DNA from: Maricaulis sp.
Lineage (GTDB): Bacteria > Pseudomonadota > Alphaproteobacteria > Caulobacterales > Maricaulaceae
Assembly (NCBI RefSeq): GCF_017643475.1
Contig: NZ_JAEPNI010000003.1
Coordinates: 310,001 to 374,000, forward strand
Length of the DNA stretch: 64,000 bases
Direction of reading: 5' to 3'
Shown here piece by piece: positions 7,878-17,319 of the stretch. The notes under the pieces are model-generated. The model had not been told where the DNA came from and did no database searches. It saw only the letters and a list, made by a program, of their open reading frames with translations. A program made the translations under genes and the position numbers. Each line of letters opens with the position of its first letter. Position 1 is the stretch's first letter.

Positions 7878-10808
7878 ATGAAACACACTACCAGCGTGCG
7901 GAACTGGGTCCGCGCAGCGTGCCTGATGCTTCCAATCAGTCTTTGTGCACCGGCCTTTGCTCAGAGCGATGCTGCCGAGGACGCCTATTGGGCGCATGAA
8001 CGCAGCGATTTGCGCGCCGATGAGAATGTCCGCTTTGGACGCCTTGAAAACGGGATGGGCTTCGCCATCCTGCGCAATGAAACCCCGCCGGGGACAGCCA
8101 GCGTGCGGATGGCGATCAATGTCGGCGCCCTGAGCGAAACCGACCCGCAACAGGGCCTGGCGCATTTCATCGAGCACATGGCGTTCAACGGAACCACGAA
8201 TGTGCCCGAGGGCGAGATGGTACACCTGCTCGAACGCTATGGCCTGGCCTTTGGTGCAGACACCAATGCCAGCACCAGTGAAACGTTCGTCAATTACCGG
8301 CTCGACATGCCCAATGTCGACGCCGAGACGCTTGATGCCGTGATGTTCCTGATGCGTGAAACCGCTTCGGAAATCCTCATGCAGACCGGCGCGATTGATC
8401 GTGAGCGTGGCGTTATCATGGGCGAGATGCGTTCGCGCGATACGCCGCTGATGCAATTCTGGACTGAACAGGCCCATTTCCACTATCCCGGTTCGGTCAT
8501 GGCCGAGCGCAATGTGATCGGCACACCGGAAACCATCCAGAACGTGCCGCGTTCGGAATTCGTGGATTATTACACGCGATACTACACGCCGGAACGCGCC
8601 ATCCTGGTGGTCGTCGGTGACGTTGATCCGGAAGATATCGAAAACCGCATCCGCAACGGTTTCCCGCTGGATATCGATGGCATCGATGTCGACCAGGTTG
8701 AGGGTTTTTCCACCTGGGAACGCACCGACATCCCGACACCGCTGCCCAGCTATGACAGCGATCGTGATTATTCGCAGCCGGACTTCGAGTATTTCCACCA
8801 CCCCGAGGCCCTGACGCTGATCACGGTTGATGCCATCTCCGAACAGGAAGCCGCACCCGACAGCCGCAATGCTCGCATCCAGAGCATGCTGCGAAACCTG
8901 GGCAGTTCTATCCTGAGCCGTCGTTTCCAGGTACTGGTCAATTCCGGCAATGCGCCAATTTCCCAGGCCAGTGTCTTCTCCAGCGAGCCCTACGACGCCT
9001 ATCGCCGCGGTACTGTCTTCGCCGTGGGAACTCCAGCGGGCTGGCGCGATGCCGTCGGCCTTCTGGAAAACGAGATCCGCCGCGCGGTTGAACACGGCTT
9101 CACGCAGGCAGAGCTGGACGAGCAGCTTGCCAACATGCGCACGAATATGCGCGAGGCCGCTGAAGAGGCTGGCACTCGGGAGAGCGCCAACCTGTCTGAC
9201 GGCATCTGGTTCAGCTGGCTCGCCGATAATGTCTTCACCCATCCATCTGACAGCTATGCCCTCTTCCAGATGCTCGAGTCGGCAATCACGGTTGAGGCGG
9301 TCGAGGCTGCCTTCCGCGAATACTGGACCAGCGGTGCACCGCTGGTCATGGTCGGCTCGCGAGAGGAAATCGCTGACGGTGAAGACGAGGTCCGTCGCGT
9401 CTGGGACGCCGCGTCGCAGATTGCTGTCGAGGCACCTGAAGAGGTGGAAACCGCCGAGTGGGCCTATACCGACTTCGGAACTCCGGGTCGCATCGTCGCC
9501 CAATCCCATGATGCCGAGCTGGATGTGCACCAGTACACGTTCGACAATGGAGTCCGTCTGAACGTCAAACAGACCGAATTCGCCGACAATGAAGTGCGGG
9601 TTCGTATTGATTTCGGCGCTGGCAATCTTGGTGAACAACCGGCACCGGCCTCGGGCGCCATGGCCTTCTCCGCGTTGAGCGGTGGCGGTCTGGAAGCGCA
9701 CACGCCGGACGAGATAACGCGTATCTTCGCGGGTCGTTCCGTGTCGCAAGGCGGGTTCACCTCCAACAGTGCATTTGCTTTCAATGGCGCGACCACGCCA
9801 ACCGATTTCGAAGCGCAGATGGAGCTTTACGCCGCGTATTTCACAGCACCGGGCTGGCGGTCCCAGGGCCTTGACCAGTTCAAGGCGATCTCCGGTGAGA
9901 TCCGCCGCCTGCAAATGGCCCAGACGTTTGGTGCCTTCAACACGGTGATTTCTCGCATGCTGCGCGATGGCGATCAGCGCTTCGGTTTCCCGACCGAGGA
10001 AGAGGTAGAGAATTTCACCGTTGATCACGCGCGTGCCTTCCTGGAACCGGCCCTGCAGGACGGTCCGATGGAAATCACCATCATCGGTGACATCGATCCG
10101 GCCGAGGCCGTACGGGTCGCTGCTCGCACGCTGGGTGCCCTGCCGCCCCGGCGTCAAAATGCCCGCATTGTCGAAGGGGCCGATCAGCTGACCTTCCCGG
10201 CGCCCACACCGGAAGCTGAAATCATTCGTTTTGCCGGCCAGGAATACCAGGGCATGGCCAATGTCTTCTGGCCGACGGATGATGGTCGCGACACGCACTA
10301 TCTGCGCACGCTCCACCTTCTGCGTTCTATCCTGCGCCTGCGCGCCACGGACCTCTTCCGTGAACAGGAGGCGGCGACCTATTCCGCTGCCGTGAACCAC
10401 ACCGCCGGAACGACCTACGAGGACTACGGCTATCTCTGGCTTGGCCTTGATGTCACTGCCGACCAGGTCACGCGCATGTTCGCCATCGCTGACCAGCTCG
10501 CCGCCGACATGGCGTCCGGCAACATCACCGAGGACGAGCTCCTGCGGGCGCGCACGCCGATCATCGAAGGCCTCGATGAACAGCGTCGGGACAATCAGTA
10601 CTGGCTTGGCGGACTGGCGCGTAGTCAGCGTGATCCGGAACGCATGGACCGGCTGCGCGATGTGGCCGGCCAGTTCGAGGCCGTCACCCTGGATGAAATC
10701 AGGGCGCTGGCCACCGAGGTGTTCGATCCTGACGCAGCTGTACGCTATGCGCTGTACTCGCAGGATGCCGATCTGGACAATCTCCGCTCAGGCCCCGAAG
10801 ACGAATAA
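7878..10808 (+). CDS. M16-family (pitrilysin-like) zinc metalloprotease, two-domain, periplasmic
   Basis: The protein has 976 residues and a signal peptide ending APAFA (about residue 28). The N-terminal M16 half carries the inverted zinc motif HFIEH at 96-100, and the third ligand Glu lies in the downstream RERGVIMGE element. The C-terminal M16 half (from about 550) has no HxxEH and should be structural, as in the family. ATG 7878 is preferred over the upstream in-frame 7818 because it begins a proper signal peptide. It probably degrades peptides in the periplasm. A hairpin terminator follows at 10838-10863. Confidence 0.9.
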   Translation: MKHTTSVRNWVRAACLMLPISLCAPAFAQSDAAEDAYWAHERSDLRADENVRFGRLENGMGFAILRNETPPGTASVRMAINVGALSETDPQQGLAHFIEHMAFNGTTNVPEGEMVHLLERYGLAFGADTNASTSETFVNYRLDMPNVDAETLDAVMFLMRETASEILMQTGAIDRERGVIMGEMRSRDTPLMQFWTEQAHFHYPGSVMAERNVIGTPETIQNVPRSEFVDYYTRYYTPERAILVVVGDVDPEDIENRIRNGFPLDIDGIDVDQVEGFSTWERTDIPTPLPSYDSDRDYSQPDFEYFHHPEALTLITVDAISEQEAAPDSRNARIQSMLRNLGSSILSRRFQVLVNSGNAPISQASVFSSEPYDAYRRGTVFAVGTPAGWRDAVGLLENEIRRAVEHGFTQAELDEQLANMRTNMREAAEEAGTRESANLSDGIWFSWLADNVFTHPSDSYALFQMLESAITVEAVEAAFREYWTSGAPLVMVGSREEIADGEDEVRRVWDAASQIAVEAPEEVETAEWAYTDFGTPGRIVAQSHDAELDVHQYTFDNGVRLNVKQTEFADNEVRVRIDFGAGNLGEQPAPASGAMAFSALSGGGLEAHTPDEITRIFAGRSVSQGGFTSNSAFAFNGATTPTDFEAQMELYAAYFTAPGWRSQGLDQFKAISGEIRRLQMAQTFGAFNTVISRMLRDGDQRFGFPTEEEVENFTVDHARAFLEPALQDGPMEITIIGDIDPAEAVRVAARTLGALPPRRQNARIVEGADQLTFPAPTPEAEIIRFAGQEYQGMANVFWPTDDGRDTHYLRTLHLLRSILRLRATDLFREQEAATYSAAVNHTAGTTYEDYGYLWLGLDVTADQVTRMFAIADQLAADMASGNITEDELLRARTPIIEGLDEQRRDNQYWLGGLARSQRDPERMDRLRDVAGQFEAVTLDEIRALATEVFDPDAAVRYALYSQDADLDNLRSGPEDE

Positions 10809-10837
10809 TACTCACCTGAGTGACGACTGACCATGAC

Positions 10838-10872
10838 AGGGCCGCAGCACCAGCTGCGGCCCTGATTTGTTT
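10838..10872 (+). terminator. hairpin terminator after the M16 protease gene
   Basis: AGGGCCGCAG (10838-10847) pairs perfectly with CTGCGGCCCT (10854-10863) around a six-base loop, followed by GATTTGTTTC. The U-tract is broken, so efficiency may be moderate. Confidence 0.65.
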
Positions 10873-10954
10873 CGACCTGCGGCCATTTGGCCTGCGCCGA
10901 CGGCTTCAGTCTTGCCCGGCCGGGGTTTATAGGACGGGCGAAAGGTGAACTCCC

Positions 10955-11884
10955 ATGTCCTCATACCTCGTAGCCGCGCTCTACCATTTTGCCCCCCTGG
11001 CCGCCGATGCCGACACCCAGTCGAAGATCAAGGCAGTTTGCGAGGAAAACGGGATTTGCGGCACGCTGCTTCTGGCCAGCGAGGGTATCAACGGCACCAT
11101 CGCCGGAACGCCGGAGGGCATCGCCAATGTGCTTGCCTATCTCCGCGCCATCCCGGGCTTTGCCGCGCTGGAACACAAGGAAAGCCAGGCCAGTGAACAG
11201 CCCTTCCTGCGCCTCAAGGTTCGCCTGAAAAAAGAAATAGTGACGATGGGTATTCCGGGCGTTGATCCGAATGCGTTGGTCGGGACCTATGTCGATCCGG
11301 AAGACTGGAATGACCTCATCAGCGCGGACGACGTCGTCACAATCGACACCCGTAACGACTATGAAATCCGCATCGGTCAGTTCAAGGGCGCAATCAATCC
11401 CGAGACCGTCACATTCCGTGAGTTTCCGGATTGGTTCCGCAAGTTCAAACAGGGCCGACCGAATGCGCGTGTGGCCATGTACTGTACCGGCGGCATTCGC
11501 TGCGAGAAATCAACCTCCTTCGTCAAACAGGAAGGCATTGACGAGGTCTATCACCTCAAGGGCGGCATCCTGAAATACCTGGAAGTCGTGCCGGAAAAGG
11601 AAAGCCTGTGGGAAGGCGAGTGTTTTGTCTTTGACCGACGTGTCGCCGTCAAACACGGGCTGGAAGAAGGCAGCTATACGCTGTGCCATGCCTGTCGCGA
11701 ACCTCTGGGCCCGGAAGACCTGAAATCTGAGTATTTCGTCCCGGGCACCTCCTGCCCCTATTGCCATGACAAACGCTCGGCAGCGGACCAGGCACGCTAT
11801 GCGGAGCGTGAACGCCAGGAGCAGCTCGCCGCCGATCGCGGTGAAACCCATCTTGGCAGCGTCGGTGGCAATGCCCGGGACTGA
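10955..11884 (+). CDS. trhO: tRNA uridine(34) hydroxylase TrhO (rhodanese/UPF0176 family)
   Basis: A 309-residue protein matching YceA/TrhO, which hydroxylates U34 of certain tRNAs on the way to 5-methoxyuridine or cmo5U. The N-terminal acylphosphatase-like domain has [14 protein letters not shown]. The rhodanese domain (about 125-225) has the DTRNDYE strand and the catalytic loop [10 protein letters not shown] with Cys177. The C-terminus has a Cys-rich element (CHAC and CPYC). The start at 10955 is preferred because it gives the standard N-terminus; an in-frame-shifted ATG at 10945 belongs to another frame. A glutathione-transferase-like gene follows six bases later. Confidence 0.92.
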   Translation: MSSYLVAALYHFAPLAADADTQSKIKAVCEENGICGTLLLASEGINGTIAGTPEGIANVLAYLRAIPGFAALEHKESQASEQPFLRLKVRLKKEIVTMGIPGVDPNALVGTYVDPEDWNDLISADDVVTIDTRNDYEIRIGQFKGAINPETVTFREFPDWFRKFKQGRPNARVAMYCTGGIRCEKSTSFVKQEGIDEVYHLKGGILKYLEVVPEKESLWEGECFVFDRRVAVKHGLEEGSYTLCHACREPLGPEDLKSEYFVPGTSCPYCHDKRSAADQARYAERERQEQLAADRGETHLGSVGGNARD

Positions 11885-11890
11885 CGTGCG

Positions 11891-12505
11891 ATGACACTGC
11901 CCATTCTCTATTCCTTCCGGCGCTGTCCGTATGCCATGCGGGCCCGGCTGGCCCTGGATGTGGCCGGGATCGAGCTGGAACACCGCGAGATCCTGCTCAA
12001 GGACAAACCGCCTGAAATGCTGGAGGCATCCCCGAAAGGCACTGTACCTGTCCTTGTCCTTCCGGATGGCCATGTCGTCGATGAAAGCCTGGATGTGATG
12101 CTGTGGGCACTGGGTCAAAACGATCCCGAGAACTGGTTAGACGAGCTCGATACGGCACGTCCGCTGATCGAAGCCAATGACGGCCCGTTCAAACACGCGC
12201 TGGACCGCTACAAATATCCAAACCGCTACGAGAATGTGGATCCGGCCGAACAGCGCGAGATCGGTGTGAGCATCCTGCTCGAACTGGAGCACCGCCTGGC
12301 AAGACAGGAACAGCTTTGCGGAGACATACCGGGCATCGCGGATGCCGCGATCTGTCCCTTTGTGCGCCAGTATGCCCATACAGACCGGGACTGGTTTGCC
12401 ACCACTCCGCTCCCACATGTGCGCCGGTGGCTCGACGGGCATCTGGAGAGCGAACTTTTCGCCCGCATCATGCGCAAACACGAGGTTTGGCGCGTGTCTT
12501 CCTGA
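11891..12505 (+). CDS. glutathione S-transferase-like protein
   Basis: A 204-residue protein. The N-terminal thioredoxin-like domain (1-75) begins YSFRRCPYAMRARLAL, a CPxA variant of the GST/glutaredoxin active-site turn. The conserved cis-proline region (KGTVPVLVLPDG) and DESLDVMLWA follow. An all-helical C-terminal half ends in IADAAICPFVRQYA, the GST N-capping region. The substrate is unknown. It is probably cotranscribed with trhO, as the gap is only six bases. Confidence 0.85.
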   Translation: MTLPILYSFRRCPYAMRARLALDVAGIELEHREILLKDKPPEMLEASPKGTVPVLVLPDGHVVDESLDVMLWALGQNDPENWLDELDTARPLIEANDGPFKHALDRYKYPNRYENVDPAEQREIGVSILLELEHRLARQEQLCGDIPGIADAAICPFVRQYAHTDRDWFATTPLPHVRRWLDGHLESELFARIMRKHEVWRVSS

Positions 12506-12796
12506 CGCAGAATTGCATGCCGGGTTTGCATGAATTTTCGAGGACTTTCGAAACAAGTTGAGCGTCGGCCCACCAAGCCATTGATATCGAATAAACAATG
12601 CCTAACAACGAACATCGGGTTATGTCATATAACTGATGCAATCATCCCACACTCACACCTTAACTGTGACCGGTATCAAGTATTGCGTTGTCACCGACCT
12701 GTAATATCCGTTATCGGAGCGCCGTCGATGACAGGATCCACATCTTGGGGATCGGTTCCTGTCTAACGCTATCGGTTGATCGGGATGACCTTCAAA

Positions 12797-15013
12797 ATGA
12801 AAACCACGAAACTCGCGCAGAAATCTCTGCTGTGGGCAGGCGCCAGCGTTGCCGCGCTGACCCTTGCTGCCACGCCGTCCTTCGCCCAGGACAATGGCGC
12901 TGCCACGCTGGATGTAATCACCGTAACGACGAACCGTCGCGAAGAGAATATCCAGGACGTTGCAAACTCCGTTACCGCTCAGTCCGGCGAGGATCTGGCC
13001 CCTTACACCGAGGGTGGTGCCGACATCTTGACGCTGGCAGCTCGCATTCCGTCTGTATATGCGGAAAGCTCTAACGGCCGTGTCGCTCCGCGCTTCTACA
13101 TCCGCGGCCTCGGCAATACGGACTTCGACCTGGCAGCTTCGCAGCCGGTTTCCATCATCATGGACGACATCGTCCAGGAAAACGTGATCCTCAAGAGCTT
13201 CCCGCTCTTTGACGTCCAGCAGGTTGAAATCGCACGCGGCCCGCAGGGCACGCTGTTCGGTCGCAACACCACGGCGGGTACCATCAAGTTCGACAGTGTT
13301 CGTCCGTCCCAGGAAACCGATGGTTTCATGAGCCTCACCCTGGGTTCGCTCGGTACGGTCAATCTGGAAAGCGCCATTGGCGGCGCGCTGATCGAGGACG
13401 TGCTGTCTGCACGTATCTCGCTTCTCTCCCAGAACCGTGATGACTGGATCGATAACGCCTTCACCGGTGAGAATGACGCCATGGGCGGCCACAATGAGTG
13501 GGCCGGCCGTGCACAGCTTCTCTACACGCCGAATGACAGTTTCGACGCCCTGTTCAACGTTCACGCACGTTCCCTGACGGGTACGGCTGCGATCTTCCGC
13601 GCCAATATCCTGACGCCGGGCTCGAACGATCTGAACGCCAATTTTGATCGTGGTGAAGTCTACTACGACAGCACGTTCAACAACCCTCAGAATTATGATT
13701 CCTGGGGTACCAGCGCGAACATGAACTTCTACCTCGATGGCGGCATGACCTTCACCTCCATCACCGGCTACGAAAACGCTGAAGGCCGCAGCCTCGGCGA
13801 TATCGATGGCGGCAACCTGGTCAACGGTCCGGGTTTCATCCCCTTCCCGTCCGAGACGCAGGATGGTCTGGACGATCTGGACCAGTTCACCCAGGAATTC
13901 CGCCTGGCGTCTTCTGACGAGCTGGACACGACCTGGCAGATCGGCGCCTATTATTTCGACGGCGCTTTCGACATCACCACGCTCGGCCCGAATGGCGGCT
14001 TCCCGCCGCCGACCACCGTACGTCACGAGAACGAGCTGTGGGCTGTCTTCGGCCAGGTCTCTCACCAGGTTAATGAGCGCCTGAACCTGTCCGGTGGCGT
14101 TCGCTACACCAGCGACGAGAAGTCCCTGGAAGTCATCCAGGCCGTATGGCCGGCCGGCGGTCCTTACAGCGCCTCTGATGAAGAGGTGAGCTGGGACCTG
14201 TCTGCATATTATGACTACAGCGACGAAACGGCCTTCTTTGCCCGTGTGGCTCGCGGCTTCCGCGGCCCGTCAATCCAGGGCCGTGACGTTGCCTTCTTCG
14301 GTACGCCGTCGATCGCAGACAGCGAAACGTCCATCTCCTACGAGGCCGGCATCAAGTCCGAGCCGATGGGTGGCCGTGCGCGTATCAATGCGACCGCGTT
14401 CTATTACACCGTTTCCGACCTGCAGCTGTCTGCTGTCGGTGGCGGCGGCAACCTCGTCCAGCTGGTCAATGCTGACGAAGGTGTTGGCTATGGATTCGAA
14501 GTCGACAGTGAATTCCTGGTCAGCGAAAACCTGCTGATCACGGCCGGCTTCTCATGGAACGAGACCGAGCTGCAGGACGACACCCTGGAAGTTGGCGTCT
14601 GTGCCCAGTGTACGGTCACCGACCCGGACGCGGACAATGACGGCTTCGCCGAAGTTGACGGCAACCCGTTCCCGCAGGCTCCGGACTACATCGTCAGCCT
14701 GACGGCTCGCTATTCCATCCCGGCTGATAATGGCGGTGAATGGTTCGTCTACACCGACTGGTTCTACCAGGGTCGCACCAACCTCTTCCTCTACGAATCC
14801 GAGGAGTTCTACTCCGAGGGCAATTTCGAGGGTGGCCTGCGCGTCGGCTATGCCGGCAGCCTGCCGAATGGTCGTGCGTTTGAAGCTGCTGTCTTCAGCC
14901 GCAACATCACCGGCGAGGAAAACCTCGTTGGCGGCATCGACTTCAACAACAACACCGGTTTCGTGAATGAGCCGAGTGTCTGGGGTGTGTCCTTCCGCGC
15001 GGACTTCAACTAG
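12797..15013 (+). CDS. TonB-dependent outer-membrane receptor
   Basis: The protein has about 738 residues. A signal peptide (cleavage after PSFA) is followed by a TonB-box-like stretch (LDVITVTTNRREE). The plug domain has YIRGLGNTDFD and VEIARGPQGTLFGRNTTAGTI. A long beta-barrel ends in an aromatic-ended terminal strand (GVSFRADFN). Codons are unusually uniform, as in highly expressed genes. The start is uncertain: ATG 12785 is also possible, and neither has a strong Shine-Dalgarno. The ligand cannot be told from sequence. A strong terminator follows. The 290 bases upstream hold its promoter region, with no other gene seen. Confidence 0.93.
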   Translation: MKTTKLAQKSLLWAGASVAALTLAATPSFAQDNGAATLDVITVTTNRREENIQDVANSVTAQSGEDLAPYTEGGADILTLAARIPSVYAESSNGRVAPRFYIRGLGNTDFDLAASQPVSIIMDDIVQENVILKSFPLFDVQQVEIARGPQGTLFGRNTTAGTIKFDSVRPSQETDGFMSLTLGSLGTVNLESAIGGALIEDVLSARISLLSQNRDDWIDNAFTGENDAMGGHNEWAGRAQLLYTPNDSFDALFNVHARSLTGTAAIFRANILTPGSNDLNANFDRGEVYYDSTFNNPQNYDSWGTSANMNFYLDGGMTFTSITGYENAEGRSLGDIDGGNLVNGPGFIPFPSETQDGLDDLDQFTQEFRLASSDELDTTWQIGAYYFDGAFDITTLGPNGGFPPPTTVRHENELWAVFGQVSHQVNERLNLSGGVRYTSDEKSLEVIQAVWPAGGPYSASDEEVSWDLSAYYDYSDETAFFARVARGFRGPSIQGRDVAFFGTPSIADSETSISYEAGIKSEPMGGRARINATAFYYTVSDLQLSAVGGGGNLVQLVNADEGVGYGFEVDSEFLVSENLLITAGFSWNETELQDDTLEVGVCAQCTVTDPDADNDGFAEVDGNPFPQAPDYIVSLTARYSIPADNGGEWFVYTDWFYQGRTNLFLYESEEFYSEGNFEGGLRVGYAGSLPNGRAFEAAVFSRNITGEENLVGGIDFNNNTGFVNEPSVWGVSFRADFN

Positions 15014-15037
15014 TCCACCCGACAGAACTGAAAAAAG

Positions 15038-15070
15038 AACCCCGGAGCGCTTGCTCCGGGGTTTTTCTTT
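15038..15070. terminator. intrinsic terminator between converging TonB receptor and acylase genes
   Basis: CCCCGGAGC (15040-15048), loop GCTT, GCTCCGGGG (15053-15061), then TTTTTCTTT. The flanking A-run at 15031-15036 lets it also work on the minus strand. Confidence 0.9.
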
Positions 15071-15073
15071 GAC

Positions 15074-17215
15074 CTACCGGGACAGCGGGGAATACCCCTC
15101 GCCCTCCAGCGCCAGATCAAGTGTGCGCCATTCCTCTGCCGCAAACAGGACCGCCTGATCGTCATAATGCGCCGACATGCGGTCCAGCGTAGCAGAGCCG
15201 TACTGATGGATGGCCCGCGAACGCAGCTCGCCATCAGGCATCCACTCGATGAAATTGATGTAGGTATCACCCGCGACCGCGCGCAACTGCCCGTTCTCAT
15301 CAAGATTGGCAGATCCACCGTATATGGCTCGGAGTATGTCCGGGCCGCCGCCCAGGGGCAGATTCACGTCGCCGCGGATCATTCGATTGACTTCACCCCA
15401 GCTTGGATCAAGCCGTCCGTAGTGGGACATCAATTCGTCCGCCGCTTCTCGCAGGGCATCCGCCGGGGCCATGTCCCAGGGGTCTTCGTGGTGACGGTTA
15501 TGAATGGTCCGAACGGCCGTCAGTACACCCAGAGCCGCTGCCCGGCTGTCGATCTCGGTCGACATATCCCAGCTGGCCAACACAGCCTGAGCTGAAAGCA
15601 GATCGTCATCGCCGGTGAAATCCATGGCCAGGATCTCGCGCACAAGCCGCCCGACCGCGGAAGTCTCCGAGTAGACCTTGTCGAACTTGATGTCCTCCAG
15701 ACGCGCCGCTGTCAGTGCGCGCTCATTGCGCATCAGCGTGAGGCCACGATGCGCACGGTTGGTCATGCGCGGCTCGATCCCGAAGGTCGGCGAAAACGCC
15801 GCCGCATCCAGATTGTCGTTCACGGCGGTTGCATCAAACGGAGTCTGGTTGGCTGACAACAACCATCCCGAAGCGGGGTTGTGATAGAGCGGCAAGGCCG
15901 AGAGCGGGTGATAGTCCTGCCAGATTAATTCCGACCGGTCGCCCGGCAGGTAATCGCGCCAGTTCCAGCCCTCTTCACGCACCGGCATGGCCGCGTTGTA
16001 GACATAGGCAATCTCGCCGGTGCGATCAGCATAGACCGTATTGAGCGAGGAGATCGCATTCATCTCCATCGCCTCATACCAGGCGTCCCAGTTCTCGGCC
16101 CGGTTCATGCGATACCATTGCTCAACCTGGCGGATCTCATCCATGCCCGAATAGCGGATGGCATAGTCGCCGTGTTCAGTGCGGATGACCGGGCCGTGCT
16201 CGGACCACCACATGTCACGCTCAACGGTCCAGCGGATTGAACCCCAGATGCGCACATTGAGGCGCGCCGTGCCATGTTCCAGCTCGCGCCATTCCCCATC
16301 CAGCAGGTAACGATCACCCTCGGTTTCGAGCACATAGACATCCGCCAGGTCCGGCAGGTTCACCGTATGCGCCCAGCCCAGATCGGCGCTGTGCCCATGC
16401 AGGATCAACGGCGCGCCGGGAAATGTCCCGCCAACCATGTCCCAGCCCTCGCCCGAACGCACGCGCGCCTCATACCAGGCAACCGGCCCCTCGAAAGGCT
16501 GGTGGGAATTGATGACCAGGCGTGTTGCACCGTCCGCGGAAAATTCCGGCGCGATGGCAAAGGCGTTGGAACCGAATGGCAATCGCGCCTCGTCCAGCCA
16601 CTGGAAAGCGCTTTGCGTCGATCGCATGGAAATCGCGCGCTGGCGTTCCTCGGCAAACAGCTCCGTCAGCGTATCATCCAGCCCGTACATGAAGGGCGTG
16701 CGCAGGACAAAGCCAGCGACCACGTCTTCCGGTGTAACCGGCAGGACATCATTCCAGACGCGGGTGGGATGCTGCGCAGCATAAAGGTTCAGACCTGCAG
16801 CATAACCTTCGAGCAAGGCTTTGACGTTGCTGGAGATATCCTGCTCATAGCGCGCCGCGACGAGCTCACGGATCCGCAGCAATTGAACGACATAATCCGT
16901 CGGAGCCGCGTCTGCACCCTGATAACGCGCCAGCTCACCACGTGCAGCAACCAGCGTCGTCTGGATTGTCGCCCAGTCGTCCTCGGCGTGGGCATAAGCG
17001 AGGCCAAAGGCTGCGGCCGCATCAGTGTCGCCCGTAATGTGCGGAACTCCATATTCATCACGAAGGACTTCCGCCGAAGCAAAGGGCTCGGCCGCGGCTA
17101 CGGCTTCCTGCCGCGACATTCCCGGACCGGAGCCCAGGGTGAAGCTGGCCAGCAGCGCGAAAACCGCGATCAGAATGGCAAGTGAAATGAAGACCGACCG
17201 ATTGATATTGAACAC
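15074..17215 (-). CDS. penicillin acylase / acyl-homoserine-lactone acylase family protein
   Basis: A 713-residue Ntn-hydrolase with an N-terminal hydrophobic signal/anchor (about 8-30). The alpha-chain region has VLRDEYGVPHITG. The autoprocessing site PFGSNAFAI predicts cleavage before Ser216, the N-terminal nucleophile of the beta chain. Conserved GGTFPGAPLILHGHSADLGWAHT follows. The GTG start at 17215 has GGGGAGGG upstream. Family members hydrolyse N-acyl homoserine lactones or aliphatic and beta-lactam amides in the periplasm. AHL quenching is possible, but the substrate cannot be decided here. It shares the terminator with the convergent TonB receptor gene. Confidence 0.9.
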   Translation of the reverse strand: MFNINRSVFISLAILIAVFALLASFTLGSGPGMSRQEAVAAAEPFASAEVLRDEYGVPHITGDTDAAAAFGLAYAHAEDDWATIQTTLVAARGELARYQGADAAPTDYVVQLLRIRELVAARYEQDISSNVKALLEGYAAGLNLYAAQHPTRVWNDVLPVTPEDVVAGFVLRTPFMYGLDDTLTELFAEERQRAISMRSTQSAFQWLDEARLPFGSNAFAIAPEFSADGATRLVINSHQPFEGPVAWYEARVRSGEGWDMVGGTFPGAPLILHGHSADLGWAHTVNLPDLADVYVLETEGDRYLLDGEWRELEHGTARLNVRIWGSIRWTVERDMWWSEHGPVIRTEHGDYAIRYSGMDEIRQVEQWYRMNRAENWDAWYEAMEMNAISSLNTVYADRTGEIAYVYNAAMPVREEGWNWRDYLPGDRSELIWQDYHPLSALPLYHNPASGWLLSANQTPFDATAVNDNLDAAAFSPTFGIEPRMTNRAHRGLTLMRNERALTAARLEDIKFDKVYSETSAVGRLVREILAMDFTGDDDLLSAQAVLASWDMSTEIDSRAAALGVLTAVRTIHNRHHEDPWDMAPADALREAADELMSHYGRLDPSWGEVNRMIRGDVNLPLGGGPDILRAIYGGSANLDENGQLRAVAGDTYINFIEWMPDGELRSRAIHQYGSATLDRMSAHYDDQAVLFAAEEWRTLDLALEGEGYSPLSR

Positions 17216-17269
17216 ACGTCCCTCCCCGGCATGTGATTGTGCCGCAGAGCATAAGCCGGTCCGCGCCAG

Positions 17270-17296
17270 AAAAAAGGGGCGCTGAACCAGCGCCCC
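17270..17296 (-). terminator. intrinsic terminator after the amidohydrolase gene
   Basis: Read on the minus strand, GGGGCGCTG, loop GTT, CAGCGCCCC is followed by TTTTTT. It lies 24 bases beyond the stop of the amidohydrolase gene and just upstream of the acylase gene, so the two are separate transcription units. Confidence 0.9.
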
Positions 17297-17319
17297 TCAA
17301 ATTCCGGATTATCAAACCC

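Noticed and set aside
7809-10400. Very long antisense frame opposite the M16 protease
   Set aside because: No domain or ribosome site; it is a codon-bias shadow of a GC-rich gene.
12619-12633. GTTATGTCATATAAC palindrome as a third Zur box before the TonB receptor
   Set aside because: The spacer between the GTTAT and ATAAC arms is five bases against three in the other site, and the flanks do not match. Kept only as a near miss.
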